In this document: one piece after another, positions 8,711 through 17,189 of the stretch | Numbering within the stretch: position 1 is the stretch's first letter | Layout: every line of letters starts with the position of its first letter | Origin: Aerococcus sanguinicola | Lineage (GTDB): Bacteria > Bacillota > Bacilli > Lactobacillales > Aerococcaceae | Assembly: GCF_008726925.1 (NCBI RefSeq) | Contig: NZ_VYWO01000005.1 | Coordinates: 62,001-126,000, forward strand | Reading direction: 5' to 3' | Length of the DNA: 64,000 nucleotides | Made by a program: the position numbers and the translations under genes | Notes under the pieces: model-generated | Databases searched by the model: none | Seen by the model: the letters and a program-made list of their open reading frames with translations, nothing else | Told to the model about the DNA's origin: nothing

Positions 8711-8912
8711 AGTCTCCTTGTTTTAACTTGCAATAGTAAGAAGTCTGTTTGGCTTGCTGTTTCTTCTTGATGGGTTGGCAAGTTCCAGCACAGCCTTTCT
8801 GCTTAAAGGCACAGGCCGCACAGGGACCTTGGCCATAGAATTCCTTATAAACAGCTCGGCCAGCATAGACAATCAAAGGAATCAAAACCAATAAAACTAA
8901 AAGATCACCCAT
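8709..8912 (-). CDS. FeoB-associated Cys-rich membrane protein
   Basis: 67 residues: one N-terminal membrane helix (DLLVLLVLIPLIVYAGRAVY) followed by a cytoplasmic tail with five cysteines (CAACAF, GCAGTC, YYC). Small proteins of this layout follow feoB in many Firmicutes; they may assist iron(II) transport in the way FeoC does, but the function is not proven. It begins one base after the feoB stop, so it is translated from the same message. Confidence 0.85.
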   Translation of the reverse strand: MGDLLVLLVLIPLIVYAGRAVYKEFYGQGPCAACAFKQKGCAGTCQPIKKKQQAKQTSYYCKLKQGD

Positions 8913-8913
8913 C

Positions 8914-11055
8914 TTAAATCCTCCTTAAATCAGCCAAAGCAGGCTTAGCTTGGTAAGGTCGCTTGAAGAAGAGCATATAGACCATTCCGGCTAGGGTCAG
9001 ACAGGCTAGCCCCGTCCACAGATCAAAATGCCCGGTCATCCACCAGGTCCCAAATTGGTAGATCATCAGTGAAACGGCGTAGGCTAGGAGGCATTGGTAA
9101 ATCACCGCAAAGAGGGTCATTTTATCATCCATCATCTCCCGGCGCAAAGCCCCGACAGCTGCCATACAAGGAACACAGAGCAAGTTGAAGGTCATCAAAG
9201 AATAGCCTGCAATCGGGGTGAAAGCTTGCGATAATTGAGGCCAGAAGTCTGCCCCGTCTTCGGCTGCTTCCGCATAGCCAAAGAGGATCCCAAAAGTCCC
9301 CACTAAGTTCTCCTTAGCTAGAAGCCCTGTGACGGAGGCAACAGCTGCCCGCCAGTCTCCCCAGCCCAGTGGCACAAAGAGAGGAGCCAGCAGGCGTCCC
9401 AAACTAGCTAGAATGGAGTCCCCTGTCTCGACCAGGTTGAATTGCCAATCGAAAGACTGCAAGGCCCAGATCAAGACGGTCGATAGGAGCACAATGGTTC
9501 CCGCTTTTTTGACAAAGGCCTTGGTCCGTTCAAAAACCGTCCGCAAGACGCCCGACAGGCTGGGGAGGTGGTAGGCCGGCAGTTCAATCACAAAGGGAGC
9601 CGGATCTCCCGCAAACCAGCGTGTTTTCTTAAGCATAATACCAGAAAGGACGATCGCTCCGATCCCCATAAAATAAGTCGAAAGGGCCACCCAATCTGCA
9701 TTAGGGAAGAAGGCACCGGTAATCAAGGCGATAATCGGCAGTTTAGCGCCACAGGGAATGAAGGTCGTGGTCATTATAGTCAAGCGGCGGTCATTATCAT
9801 TCTCAATGGTCCGAGCCGCCATAATTCCCGGTACCCCGCAACCTGTTGAAACTAAGATGGGAATAAATGACTTCCCTGATAACCCAAACTTACGGAAGAC
9901 CCGGTCTAAAGCAAAGGCAATCCGGGCCATATAGCCACAATCTTCTAGGAAGGCCAGGCAAGCAAAGAGCACCATCATCTGGGGTAAGAAGCCTAAGACC
10001 GCCCCTACCCCAGCCACAATACCATCCATAACCAAGGCTTGGAGCCAATCCGATACGCCCAGGCTCGCTAGGAGACCTCCCAAGTGTTCAGGGACGAATT
10101 CCCCGAACACTTGGTCATTGACCCAGTCCGTCCCCTGCTTACCGATCGTTGACACCGCTAAATAATAGACAAGATACATGACCAGGGCGAAGATAGGAAG
10201 GGCAAGAAAGCGGTTTGTCACAATCGCATCCACTCGGTCCGTGAAGCTGACGGCTGCTTGACTTTCTTCCTGGACGCAGTCAGCTATAATCTGACTAATC
10301 CACTCATAGCGACTACTTGCCATAATCCCTTCTGAGTCATCATCATAGGCGTCTTCCACTTGGTCGATCAAGCCTTCAATCGCTTGCGCTTGGTCTTCTG
10401 ATAAGTTCAGGTCCTGGACGACTTCAGCATCCCGCTCAAAGGTCTTAATCGCATACCAACGCAGGCGATCAGGCGCTACCCTAGCCTCTAAGATTTCAGC
10501 AATTTCGCGAATGACTCGCTCCACCCGATGGGAATATTTTTGCGGGGGTTGATAGGGGACCTTGTTTTCAGCTCGAACAATAGCTGCTTCAGTTAGTTGA
10601 GCGACCCCTGTCCACCTAAGCGCAGAGATCGGGGCAACCGGGCATCCCAAAGCCTCACTCAGGCGCTGACAATCAATCTCAATTCCAGCTTTCTCCGCAA
10701 TATCCATCATATTGAGAGCAACCACTACTGGAATCCCCAGCTCCGTTAGCTGAGTCGTGAGGTAGAGGTTGCGTTCCAAACTAGAAGCATCCACAATATT
10801 TAAGATCAGGTCAGGGCGCTCTTCCAAGATATAATTTCTTGAAATGATTTCTTCTGAGGTATAGGGAGAAAGGGAATAAATCCCAGGGAGGTCTTCCAAC
10901 CAAACCGAGCTATCGGCCTTCAGACTTCCTCCCTTCTTCTCCACTGTTACTCCAGGCCAGTTACCCACTTTTTGCTTGGATCCTGTCAATGCGTTAAACA
11001 GGGTGGTCTTCCCTGTATTCGGATTCCCTGCCAATGCCAATTTAACCGTCATCAT
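8914..11055 (-). CDS. feoB: Ferrous iron transporter FeoB
   Basis: 713 residues. The N-terminal G domain has G1 GNPNTGKT (10-17), the switch region GNWPGVTVEKK (32-42), G3 DLPGIYSL and G4 NMMD; a helical spacer follows to about 270, then about eight membrane helices with the conserved 'TGCGVPGIMAARTIE' and 'FIPCGAKLPI' gates. FeoB brings Fe2+ across the membrane and needs its GTPase domain. Adjacent ATGs at 11055 and 11052; the second has better spacing from GGAG. It sits between two feoA genes and the small Cys-rich protein gene, the standard feo operon. Confidence 0.95.
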   Translation of the reverse strand: MMTVKLALAGNPNTGKTTLFNALTGSKQKVGNWPGVTVEKKGGSLKADSSVWLEDLPGIYSLSPYTSEEIISRNYILEERPDLILNIVDASSLERNLYLTTQLTELGIPVVVALNMMDIAEKAGIEIDCQRLSEALGCPVAPISALRWTGVAQLTEAAIVRAENKVPYQPPQKYSHRVERVIREIAEILEARVAPDRLRWYAIKTFERDAEVVQDLNLSEDQAQAIEGLIDQVEDAYDDDSEGIMASSRYEWISQIIADCVQEESQAAVSFTDRVDAIVTNRFLALPIFALVMYLVYYLAVSTIGKQGTDWVNDQVFGEFVPEHLGGLLASLGVSDWLQALVMDGIVAGVGAVLGFLPQMMVLFACLAFLEDCGYMARIAFALDRVFRKFGLSGKSFIPILVSTGCGVPGIMAARTIENDNDRRLTIMTTTFIPCGAKLPIIALITGAFFPNADWVALSTYFMGIGAIVLSGIMLKKTRWFAGDPAPFVIELPAYHLPSLSGVLRTVFERTKAFVKKAGTIVLLSTVLIWALQSFDWQFNLVETGDSILASLGRLLAPLFVPLGWGDWRAAVASVTGLLAKENLVGTFGILFGYAEAAEDGADFWPQLSQAFTPIAGYSLMTFNLLCVPCMAAVGALRREMMDDKMTLFAVIYQCLLAYAVSLMIYQFGTWWMTGHFDLWTGLACLTLAGMVYMLFFKRPYQAKPALADLRRI

Positions 11056-11062
11056 TCACTCC

Positions 11063-11284
11063 TTATTCCACTTCCACATTTGCGGCATCTTTCTTCCGCA
11101 AGCTCAACTCATAACCTCTCACTGTTAACTCCATGGGGTCCCCCAACGGAGCCAATTTGCGCACTGTTACTTGGGCTCCCTTGGTCAGGCCCATATCACG
11201 CAAGCGCCGCCTTAAGATCCCCTCAGCGTGGACCCTTCTCACCCGAACACTTTCACCCAATTCAACTTGGTCTAAGGTCTTCAT
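11063..11284 (-). CDS. feoA: FeoA family protein, second copy
   Basis: 73 residues of SH3-like FeoA fold: 'LRDMGLTKGAQVTVRKLAPLGDPMELTVRGYELSLRKKDAANVEV' matches the family's core nearly along its whole length. FeoA binds or tunes FeoB in the cytoplasm. It ends seven bases before feoB and begins 18 bases after the first feoA, so all are one transcript. Confidence 0.9.
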   Translation of the reverse strand: MKTLDQVELGESVRVRRVHAEGILRRRLRDMGLTKGAQVTVRKLAPLGDPMELTVRGYELSLRKKDAANVEVE

Positions 11285-11302
11285 CTCTTACTTTCTCTCC
11301 TT

Positions 11303-11515
11303 TTATCGAAGCAGGATATGCATGGCCATGGAACGATTCAGGGCCAGGCGTGTTCCTTTCAGGTCCACGATCAAATCCCCCGCGAGTTCACTTCGTACAC
11401 TAATCTCGGCTCCAGGAACGAAGCCAAGATCTGTTAATCGTTTCACAATTTGCTTTGAACCGACCAAGCGGACGATGATCCCTGTCTCTCCTTTTTTTAA
11501 CATAGCTAGGTACAT
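11303..11515 (-). CDS. feoA: FeoA family protein, first copy
   Basis: 70 residues: 'MLKKGETGIIVRLVGSKQIVKRLTDLGFVPGAEISVRSELAGDLIVDLKGTRLALNRSMAMHI' is a standard FeoA domain, diverged from the second copy. First gene of the feo operon. I looked for a classical Fur box in the 80 bp upstream and saw none that was convincing. Confidence 0.9.
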   Translation of the reverse strand: MYLAMLKKGETGIIVRLVGSKQIVKRLTDLGFVPGAEISVRSELAGDLIVDLKGTRLALNRSMAMHILLR

Positions 11516-11698
11516 AGGCGCCTCTCATTGATTCTCTTTCTCACTTACATGTTCATTCCTTAACTATTTTAGCCCTGTTAGTTAGTCCGTGTTTGTCATT
11601 GTATTCAAGGTTAGCGAAAGATGTGACAGGCAAAAACCCCAGTTTATCAATCTTTTTATCGGTAAAATGCTCACATGCTATTATTTTTAAAACAATAT

Positions 11699-11738
11699 TT
11701 TTAAAAAGGACCCAGCGAAAAGTCTGAGTCCTTTTTAA
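11699..11738. terminator. Strong hairpin between the zinc-ribbon gene and the feo operon
   Basis: Arms TTAAAAAGGAC.CAG and CTG.GTCCTTTTTAA with T runs on both sides. On the minus strand it ends the yaaA operon and isolates feo transcription. Confidence 0.85.
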
Positions 11739-11767
11739 TCTAGAGCAAGTAATTAAGAATCTATCGG

Positions 11768-12070
11768 TCAATAAACATCATGACTAGAGAGGCGGCGGGT
11801 CGTAGTTAAAGCCCTAAATAGAAAGTAACAGGGCTTGCCTTTATAAGCTGCCAGGGAAGCCACTTGCTGGCCGCATGAGGGACAGACCAGGGCCTTGTCT
11901 AGGGAAGCGAGAGGGAAGTTAGCCGAGTGGATACGGTGGACTTGGAGCTTAATCAGGTTACCCCGTCCGACCTTATAATAGATCGCCAAGTCTGCCTTGC
12001 AAGTTTGGCAGGAAACCAGCAAGAGATGGCTATTTTTAACCTTCTTTCGATGGGGGTTTGCGTATTTCAC
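11768..12070 (-). CDS. Small zinc-ribbon protein of unknown function
   Basis: 100 residues, basic, with two CxxC pairs (CQTC at about 21-24 and CPSC at about 63-66), the layout of a single zinc ribbon. I do not recognise a named family. It overlaps the stop of yaaA by four bases (ATGA), so it is translationally coupled to that gene, and a strong terminator follows. Confidence 0.65.
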   Translation of the reverse strand: MKYANPHRKKVKNSHLLLVSCQTCKADLAIYYKVGRGNLIKLQVHRIHSANFPLASLDKALVCPSCGQQVASLAAYKGKPCYFLFRALTTTRRLSSHDVY

Positions 12071-12807
12071 AGCGCATCGGCCTCCTCTGCCCCTTGGATA
12101 AAGACCAAGGTATCCGCTTTAGAGGATGAGGCGTCATAGCTGAAACCCTCAGCTTCAAAGTGTTTGACTGCCTCCAAGCTGTCCACCTGGTCATGGACTA
12201 AGGCATTCGCCATCAAGCCCCGTAATTTCTTGGCTGTAGCGGAAGGGGCCTTCTTCACTTGCCCCTGCTGGTAGCGGTAGAATTCAATATCAATCCACTG
12301 GTAACGGTCCCTTTGAAGCATGCTGGCGTATTCCTGGCTGGCTAAATTAATCACAGTTTCCCCGGCTCGGAAAGCTTGGTCGAAGTCCCCCTTCCAATAT
12401 TGGCGGAGAGACTGCCCCTCAACCCTCAGAGGCATGGTGAAGTCTAAACGATAAGCTTTAATCGGCGTGAAAGGTTGAATCGGACCATACAAGGCAGAAA
12501 GAATCCGCACATGGTCTTTGAGATAGTCTGTTTGGCTAGGCGTTAAATCGTCCAAAAGAAACTGGCGGAAGGCCAAGCCGTGATAAAGCTGGATGGCCGG
12601 ATAGCTTACTTCACGGTCAAAGTCCGCTATGAAATCCTGGACCTGACTTACTTGCTTGTCCGTTAAGTTAAGGCTTGCTTGCAGCTCATTCGTATTTAGA
12701 TTCTGGAGCCGGTCAACAATTTTCTGGCTCTTTGTAGAAAGTTGCCAGTCTTTAGCCTGGGCTTTGGACCTGTCCAGTTCTTTGGCTGGGGATAGGATAA
12801 TCTTCAT
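12067..12807 (-). CDS. yaaA: Peroxide stress protein YaaA (DUF328/UPF0246)
   Basis: 246 residues, opening with 'MKIILSPAKELDRS' and carrying 'RILSALYGPIQPFTPIKAYRLDF', both typical of YaaA. In E. coli the protein lowers free intracellular iron during peroxide stress and binds DNA; its place beside the feo iron operon is suggestive. Length is normal. It is co-transcribed with the small zinc-ribbon gene. Confidence 0.9.
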   Translation of the reverse strand: MKIILSPAKELDRSKAQAKDWQLSTKSQKIVDRLQNLNTNELQASLNLTDKQVSQVQDFIADFDREVSYPAIQLYHGLAFRQFLLDDLTPSQTDYLKDHVRILSALYGPIQPFTPIKAYRLDFTMPLRVEGQSLRQYWKGDFDQAFRAGETVINLASQEYASMLQRDRYQWIDIEFYRYQQGQVKKAPSATAKKLRGLMANALVHDQVDSLEAVKHFEAEGFSYDASSSKADTLVFIQGAEEADAL

Positions 12808-13114
12808 CGTGGAACCCTCCTTTAATCACCTTCCATTATGCCTGACCCCGCAGGCCTTGTCCACTCTCGACTGAGGGCTCCAATACAATATTGTTTGGCT
12901 CTAAACATGAAATAGCTGTCACACAATGATCAGTTAAAGCTATAAATCCCTGTTTTAAGGCATTTTTATTGTCAAGGAGACCAGGCTTTAAAGCGTCTAT
13001 TATTTTAACGATAATTGCATGATTGTTTTTATTTGCATAGTTATTTCTAGCCGTGTTAGGATACAGTCAATCGTTTATTTGACACTTAAGCCCCTAAGAG
13101 AAAGGACGTCTTAG
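12808..13114. other. Divergent promoter region between yaaA and pcaH
   Basis: No gene. Seen: a 10-bp palindrome ACAATATTGT (12885-12894) on the yaaA side; ATTAT-n7-ATAAT (12999-13015) on the pcaH side; and a possible pcaH promoter TTGCAT (13033-13038) with TAGGAT (13057-13062), spacing 18. All are weak on their own. Confidence 0.35.
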
Positions 13115-13864
13115 ATGACTGACAAGAAGCTGAAGAACGCCCAAGCCTGGGAGCATATTAGAGAACATGGCCACGAGATGGATGAAGTCGAATTCAAATC
13201 TTTCTTCCCTCTCTTTGAGCCAGGTCCTGGCCCTGCCCTAGTCGATAAATATGGGAAAAATGATGACCTCACAAAGAATGCTGGCACTGGTGGCGAAGCC
13301 ATCGGCCAACGGATTATTGTCAAAGGCCGGGTACTCGATGAAGATGGCAATCCTGTTCCTAAAGCCTTTATTGAAATTTGGCAAGCGAATTCGGCCGGTC
13401 GCTATATCCACAAGTTAGATTCTTGGGATGCTCCCCTCGATCCTAATTTCATCGGTAGTGGCTGGACCTATACGGATGAAGACGGTCACTATGAATTTAC
13501 CACCATCAAGCCGGGGAACTATGCCTGGAAGCCGGACATCAACCAGTGGCGGCCAGCCCATATCCACTTCTCTGTTATGGGCCCTGCCCTAGCTGACCGC
13601 TTGGTAACCCAGCTCTACTTCGAAGGTGACCCCCTTCTAGACTATGATGAAGGGATCTACTTAGACCTCGATGAAGATGAGCGCAAGCGGGTCGTAGCGA
13701 CTTATAACCATGACTTCACCGAACCAGACTGGGCACTTGGCTATCAATTTGACATGGTCTTGCGCGGATCCAGCGCTTCCCCAACCATGCCTAACCGCCA
13801 CCAGCTCACTGACGAAGAACGCCAAGAGCTCAAAGATAAAGGAGTGGACCTCATCGATGACTAA
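13115..13864 (+). CDS. pcaH: Protocatechuate 3,4-dioxygenase beta subunit
   Basis: 249 residues. All four iron ligands of the intradiol dioxygenases are present: Tyr97 (GRYIHK), Tyr136 (PGNYAW), His149 and His151 (WRPAHIHFS), plus the active-site Arg146. As I recall the Pseudomonas putida PcaH numbering (Tyr108, Tyr147, Arg157, His160, His162), every one is shifted by 11, so the active site is intact. 'PLDPNFIGSGWTYTDEDGHYEFTTIKPG' and 'RLVTQLYFEGDPL' also match. It binds Fe(III) and cleaves protocatechuate between its two hydroxyls to beta-carboxymuconate, together with the alpha subunit. AAGGACG precedes the ATG. Confidence 0.9.
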   Translation: MTDKKLKNAQAWEHIREHGHEMDEVEFKSFFPLFEPGPGPALVDKYGKNDDLTKNAGTGGEAIGQRIIVKGRVLDEDGNPVPKAFIEIWQANSAGRYIHKLDSWDAPLDPNFIGSGWTYTDEDGHYEFTTIKPGNYAWKPDINQWRPAHIHFSVMGPALADRLVTQLYFEGDPLLDYDEGIYLDLDEDERKRVVATYNHDFTEPDWALGYQFDMVLRGSSASPTMPNRHQLTDEERQELKDKGVDLIDD

Positions 13865-14543
13865 AGTAGACCAAGAACACCTCGACCCTAGCCGTACCCC
13901 CCAGCAAACCGTAGGCCCATATGCTAGTCTAGGCCTAGTAGCCGACGAGGCCAATGACCACATTTCCAACGATCTCACCGAAGACGGGGGCCAGGGGCAA
14001 GAAATTATCCTCCAAGGTAACCTCTTTGGTTCAGACGGCAATCCCCTTTTCAATGTACTCGTTGAAATTTGGCAGGCCAATTCCGATGGTGTCTTCAACC
14101 ATCCTGCCTTCAAAGACCGGGAAGGCTATGACCCAAGCTTTGTGGGCTTTGGGCGGACCATTACTGATGAAAGAGGGGCCTACCGCTTCAAAACTTTTAA
14201 ACCAGGGGCTATCCTCGAAAAGGACTATCCGGAATTCTCCCAATCCCCACATATCCTTGCCTTCGTCCATGCCAGTGGGGTTTCTTATCCCCTCTATACC
14301 CGGATTTATTTCGAAGACGAGAGCCAGGATGACCACTTCATCCAGCAACTTTCAGAAGAAGAAGGCCAGTCGCTGATCGCCAAGAAGGTTGAAGGCACAG
14401 ACCAAACGACCTATCAATTCGATATCGTGTTAGATGGTCCTGCTGAAGATATGGTGCTCGAGTCCAAGCTCGACGGTGAAGATGTGGGTGACCTCCCTGA
14501 TGGATCAGGCAAGGCCCAAACCTACTTCTTCCACTTTAAATAA
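13857..14543 (+). CDS. pcaG: Protocatechuate 3,4-dioxygenase alpha subunit
   Basis: 228 residues. 'RTPQQTVGPYASLGL' near the N terminus is the PcaG hallmark; 'VEIWQANSDGVF', 'FGRTITDERGAYRFKTFKPG' and 'YPLYTRIYFEDE' follow the alpha subunit pattern, which lacks iron ligands and completes the active site of PcaH. Start ATG 13857 overlaps the pcaH stop by eight bases, which favours equal amounts of both subunits. A long in-frame extension upstream is only overlap with pcaH. It is the last gene before a terminator; no carboxymuconate cycloisomerase, decarboxylase or thiolase gene is near. Confidence 0.87.
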   Translation: MTKVDQEHLDPSRTPQQTVGPYASLGLVADEANDHISNDLTEDGGQGQEIILQGNLFGSDGNPLFNVLVEIWQANSDGVFNHPAFKDREGYDPSFVGFGRTITDERGAYRFKTFKPGAILEKDYPEFSQSPHILAFVHASGVSYPLYTRIYFEDESQDDHFIQQLSEEEGQSLIAKKVEGTDQTTYQFDIVLDGPAEDMVLESKLDGEDVGDLPDGSGKAQTYFFHFK

Positions 14544-14559
14544 GGCTAACTTTTTCAAT

Positions 14560-14597
14560 ATAAAAGCCAGACGCTCAGCGCCTGGCTTTTATTTTTG
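14560..14597. terminator. Bidirectional terminator between pcaG and fba
   Basis: Arms ATAAAAGCCAG and CTGGCTTTTAT with T and A runs, between converging genes. Confidence 0.88.
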
Positions 14598-14608
14598 ATT
14601 ACTTTATC

Positions 14609-15517
14609 TTATTCTTCGTTCAATGAAGCTTCATCGAAGATAACTTTAGAATCTTTGTTATCGATTGGACGAGTCCCCATCCAGCCGATCATTTCTTTCA
14701 TAGAATCAGTAATGGCGTCAGTCCCTGCACGTAGGAGTTTACGTGGGTCGTAACCCTTGTTTGCGCGGTCAATATCTTTATCAGCTAAGATATATTCACG
14801 TGTTGCTTTTTGGAAGGCCAATTGGAATTCTGTATTGATGTTAATCTTAGCAATCCCAAGTGAAATAGCTTTCTTAATTTGGTCTTGAGGAATCCCTGAA
14901 CCACCGTGTAATACTAATGGATTATCTACTGCATCAGCGATTTCTTTCAAGCGTTCAAAGTTCAGGCCTTCCCAACCTTCAGGATAAACGCCGTGGATAT
15001 TACCGATACCGCAAGCTAATTTATCAACGCCTGCTTCAGCGAACATCACAACTTCGTCTACAGAAGCTAACTCACCCACACCTTGGTTTTCACCAATTTT
15101 GCCGATTTCAGCTTCGACTGAAATGCCACGTTCATGAGCTAAACGGACAATTTCTTTAGTGTTTTTCAAGTTTTCTTCAAGGGGAAGATCGTGGCCATCA
15201 TACATAACAGAAGAATAGCCTAAGTCGATACATTCCTTAGCAGCTGCGAAGTCACCATGGTCTAAGTTTAAGATAACTGGAATATCAGCACCCATAGCAT
15301 CCATTTCATTAAGCACTAAGTCACGAACTACTTTATAGCCGCCCATGTACTTAGCAGCACCCGTAGATACTTGGATTAATAAAGGTGTACGTGTTTCTTT
15401 GGCCCCACGAATTAAAGCACGGGTCCATTCCAAGTTATTTGTATTGTAAGCACCCACTGCATATTGGTTGTCGCGAGCGTGTTGTAAAATCTCGTTACCA
15501 TTCACTAAAAAAGCCAT
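14609..15517 (-). CDS. fba: Class II fructose-bisphosphate aldolase
   Basis: 302 residues. Family features are 'YAVGAYNTNNLEW' at the N terminus, the catalytic/zinc motif NLDHGD (Asp86, His87), EAEIG, the zinc His in 'NIHGVYPEG' and the phosphate loop 'LHGGSGIP..QI'. It splits fructose 1,6-bisphosphate to the two triose phosphates in glycolysis. A tagatose-bisphosphate aldolase would look similar, but the length and lone-gene context favour glycolysis. Start ATG 15517, eight bases after AGGAGG; a TTG one codon earlier is not used. Confidence 0.93.
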   Translation of the reverse strand: MAFLVNGNEILQHARDNQYAVGAYNTNNLEWTRALIRGAKETRTPLLIQVSTGAAKYMGGYKVVRDLVLNEMDAMGADIPVILNLDHGDFAAAKECIDLGYSSVMYDGHDLPLEENLKNTKEIVRLAHERGISVEAEIGKIGENQGVGELASVDEVVMFAEAGVDKLACGIGNIHGVYPEGWEGLNFERLKEIADAVDNPLVLHGGSGIPQDQIKKAISLGIAKININTEFQLAFQKATREYILADKDIDRANKGYDPRKLLRAGTDAITDSMKEMIGWMGTRPIDNKDSKVIFDEASLNEE

Positions 15518-15549
15518 CAAAAATACCTCCTAAAATTTTTACCGAATTC

Positions 15550-15607
15550 ATTATACCCTACTAATTAAATTTTTCACAGTCCTTTTTATAAATAAAAACG
15601 CTTTCAT
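15550..15607 (-). promoter_or_regulatory. fba promoter with possible cre (CcpA) site
   Basis: Minus-strand -10 TATAAT at 15550-15555. Upstream, 15593-15607 reads ATGAAAGCGTTTTTA on the minus strand, one mismatch from the catabolite-response consensus WTGNAANCGNWNNCW. Being upstream of the -35, it would suit activation by CcpA, as seen for glycolytic genes in other Firmicutes. Inference from pattern only. Confidence 0.5.
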
Positions 15608-15662
15608 AATCATAAACGATCAATTCCGGTCAATACCCGGCACATTTTCCCACAAAACCGAT

Positions 15663-15699
15663 TAAAAAAAGTCATTTTTGAACAAAAATGACTTTTTTA
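15663..15699. terminator. Terminator downstream of nhaC-type gene
   Basis: Arms AAAAAAGTCATTTTTG / AAAAATGACTTTTTT at 15663-15699, with runs on both sides; ends the minus-strand operon. Confidence 0.85.
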
Positions 15700-15721
15700 G
15701 TACGCAAATAAGATTTTAAGT

Positions 15722-17176
15722 TCAATCAGACAGTTCGCTGCCATCCATAAGTTCTGCTTCCATCACTTCTTCACCTTCAAGTCCCTCATAGCGCCGACCC
15801 CAACCCGTTAAAATTGAAATCAAAAGGACTAAGAAAAGATTATAGCTATGGAAGAGATAAGGGGCAATTTGAGTGACGGACAGGGCTGGTGCCAAATCAT
15901 AGCCTTGCGTTAATTGCGACCCGACAAAAATAAAAACAGAGAGGAAAGGCACAGCAACACCGAGCCCATTAGCAAAACCGTCTAATAAATTGGCCCGTCG
16001 GTAGGGATGGAGTTGACAGGCTTGGCCTAATTCATTCTGAACCTTACCAAAAGTCGTCATGGACGCTGATGAAACCCCACCAAATAAAATAGTGGTTAAG
16101 GTAATACCTAACATCATAGCTAATTCTGTTCCAGCTACTGTCTGGCAGAGTTTAGACTGCCTGATCTGATTAGTTAAACGGTGCAGGGCTCCCGAAGCGT
16201 TCAGTACCCCCATAATCCCATAAACAGATAGGACCAAAAGACAAGTCCCCATCATCCCTTCAACCCCTTCTGTTAAAAATCCAGTTAAGGCACCATCCTG
16301 ACTTGATAGAATATCGCTCACTTGGAGCACCCCCGTTAAGAGACCTACAAGACAGCCAGAGAGCAAACCAACTAAGATAGCTAAATAGAGGTTTCGCTTA
16401 CGAATAGAAATAACAATCATCAAAAGAACTGGAATTAACATTGAAAGAGAGGGCAAATGTTCAGCTCCAAGCACTTCAGAACCGCTATGTAAGCTCCCAC
16501 CCCCGCCACATATAAGGAAGAAGACAAAGGATAAGGCGCCTGCTATTAAAGCATAAGGTAAACGTGTTCGGACCACTCCTCCAATATCACAAGCCTGATT
16601 AGAATGCCGGTAATGCTGACTCCCTGCAGAAATAATTGTTGTATCTGAAATAGGCGCTAGATTATCGCCAAAGACACCCCCAGAAAGGATGGCACCAGCT
16701 AGAGCAGCAGGATGGGCTCCTAGCAGAACGCCTGCAGGATAAAAAATAGGAAAGCAGGTAAAAAAGGATCCAATAGAAGAGCCAGTTGCTGTTGCAATAA
16801 TTGAAACAAAGAGAAAAGTCATAGCCGTGTAGAGGCCCCCCTCAACTCCCATAACTTGAGCGAGATAGACAAAGCCAGCAGAAAGATTAGCGGTCTTAAT
16901 CATCTGTGAAAAAATACCGATTGTCATCAGTAAGATAAGCACTGGCACTGATTCCCGAGCGCCCTCATAGACGGCTTCCCAGTAAGCCGTAGCTTGTTTG
17001 GGCTTAACAAAGATTGAGCCAATCAGCAAAGCTAGGATAGCTCCCATGGCTAAAGCATGCATTTCAAAAGCTTTTAAAACAACAAAGAAAAGAATACAAA
17101 AGCCCAAGAAAATGACTAAAGGCAGATAGGCCATTAAATAGCCACCTCTAAAAGTTAAAAGCTGCTTATCTTTCAT
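15722..17176 (-). CDS. NhaC-family Na+/H+ antiporter or amino acid transporter
   Basis: 484 residues with about 12 membrane helices. The block 'SGGVFGDNLAPISDTTIISAG' is characteristic of NhaC. Classical NhaC exchanges sodium for protons, but several NhaC proteins under T-box control are thought to carry amino acids. Here the operon is led by a T-box, so import of the amino acid sensed by that T-box is the better guess. It is the third gene of the operon, 13 bp after the aldo/keto reductase start codon side. ATG 17176; a second Met at residue 15 is possible. Confidence 0.87.
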   Translation of the reverse strand: MKDKQLLTFRGGYLMAYLPLVIFLGFCILFFVVLKAFEMHALAMGAILALLIGSIFVKPKQATAYWEAVYEGARESVPVLILLMTIGIFSQMIKTANLSAGFVYLAQVMGVEGGLYTAMTFLFVSIIATATGSSIGSFFTCFPIFYPAGVLLGAHPAALAGAILSGGVFGDNLAPISDTTIISAGSQHYRHSNQACDIGGVVRTRLPYALIAGALSFVFFLICGGGGSLHSGSEVLGAEHLPSLSMLIPVLLMIVISIRKRNLYLAILVGLLSGCLVGLLTGVLQVSDILSSQDGALTGFLTEGVEGMMGTCLLVLSVYGIMGVLNASGALHRLTNQIRQSKLCQTVAGTELAMMLGITLTTILFGGVSSASMTTFGKVQNELGQACQLHPYRRANLLDGFANGLGVAVPFLSVFIFVGSQLTQGYDLAPALSVTQIAPYLFHSYNLFLVLLISILTGWGRRYEGLEGEEVMEAELMDGSELSD

Positions 17177-17189
17177 TTATTTTCTCTCC

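Noticed and set aside
11516..11600. Fur box before the feo operon
   Set aside because: No 19-bp GATAAT-type palindrome could be found; only loose AT-rich matches.
11553..11771. 72-residue minus-strand frame between feoA and the zinc-ribbon gene
   Set aside because: It runs through the strong terminator at 11699-11738 and has no ribosome site or family resemblance.
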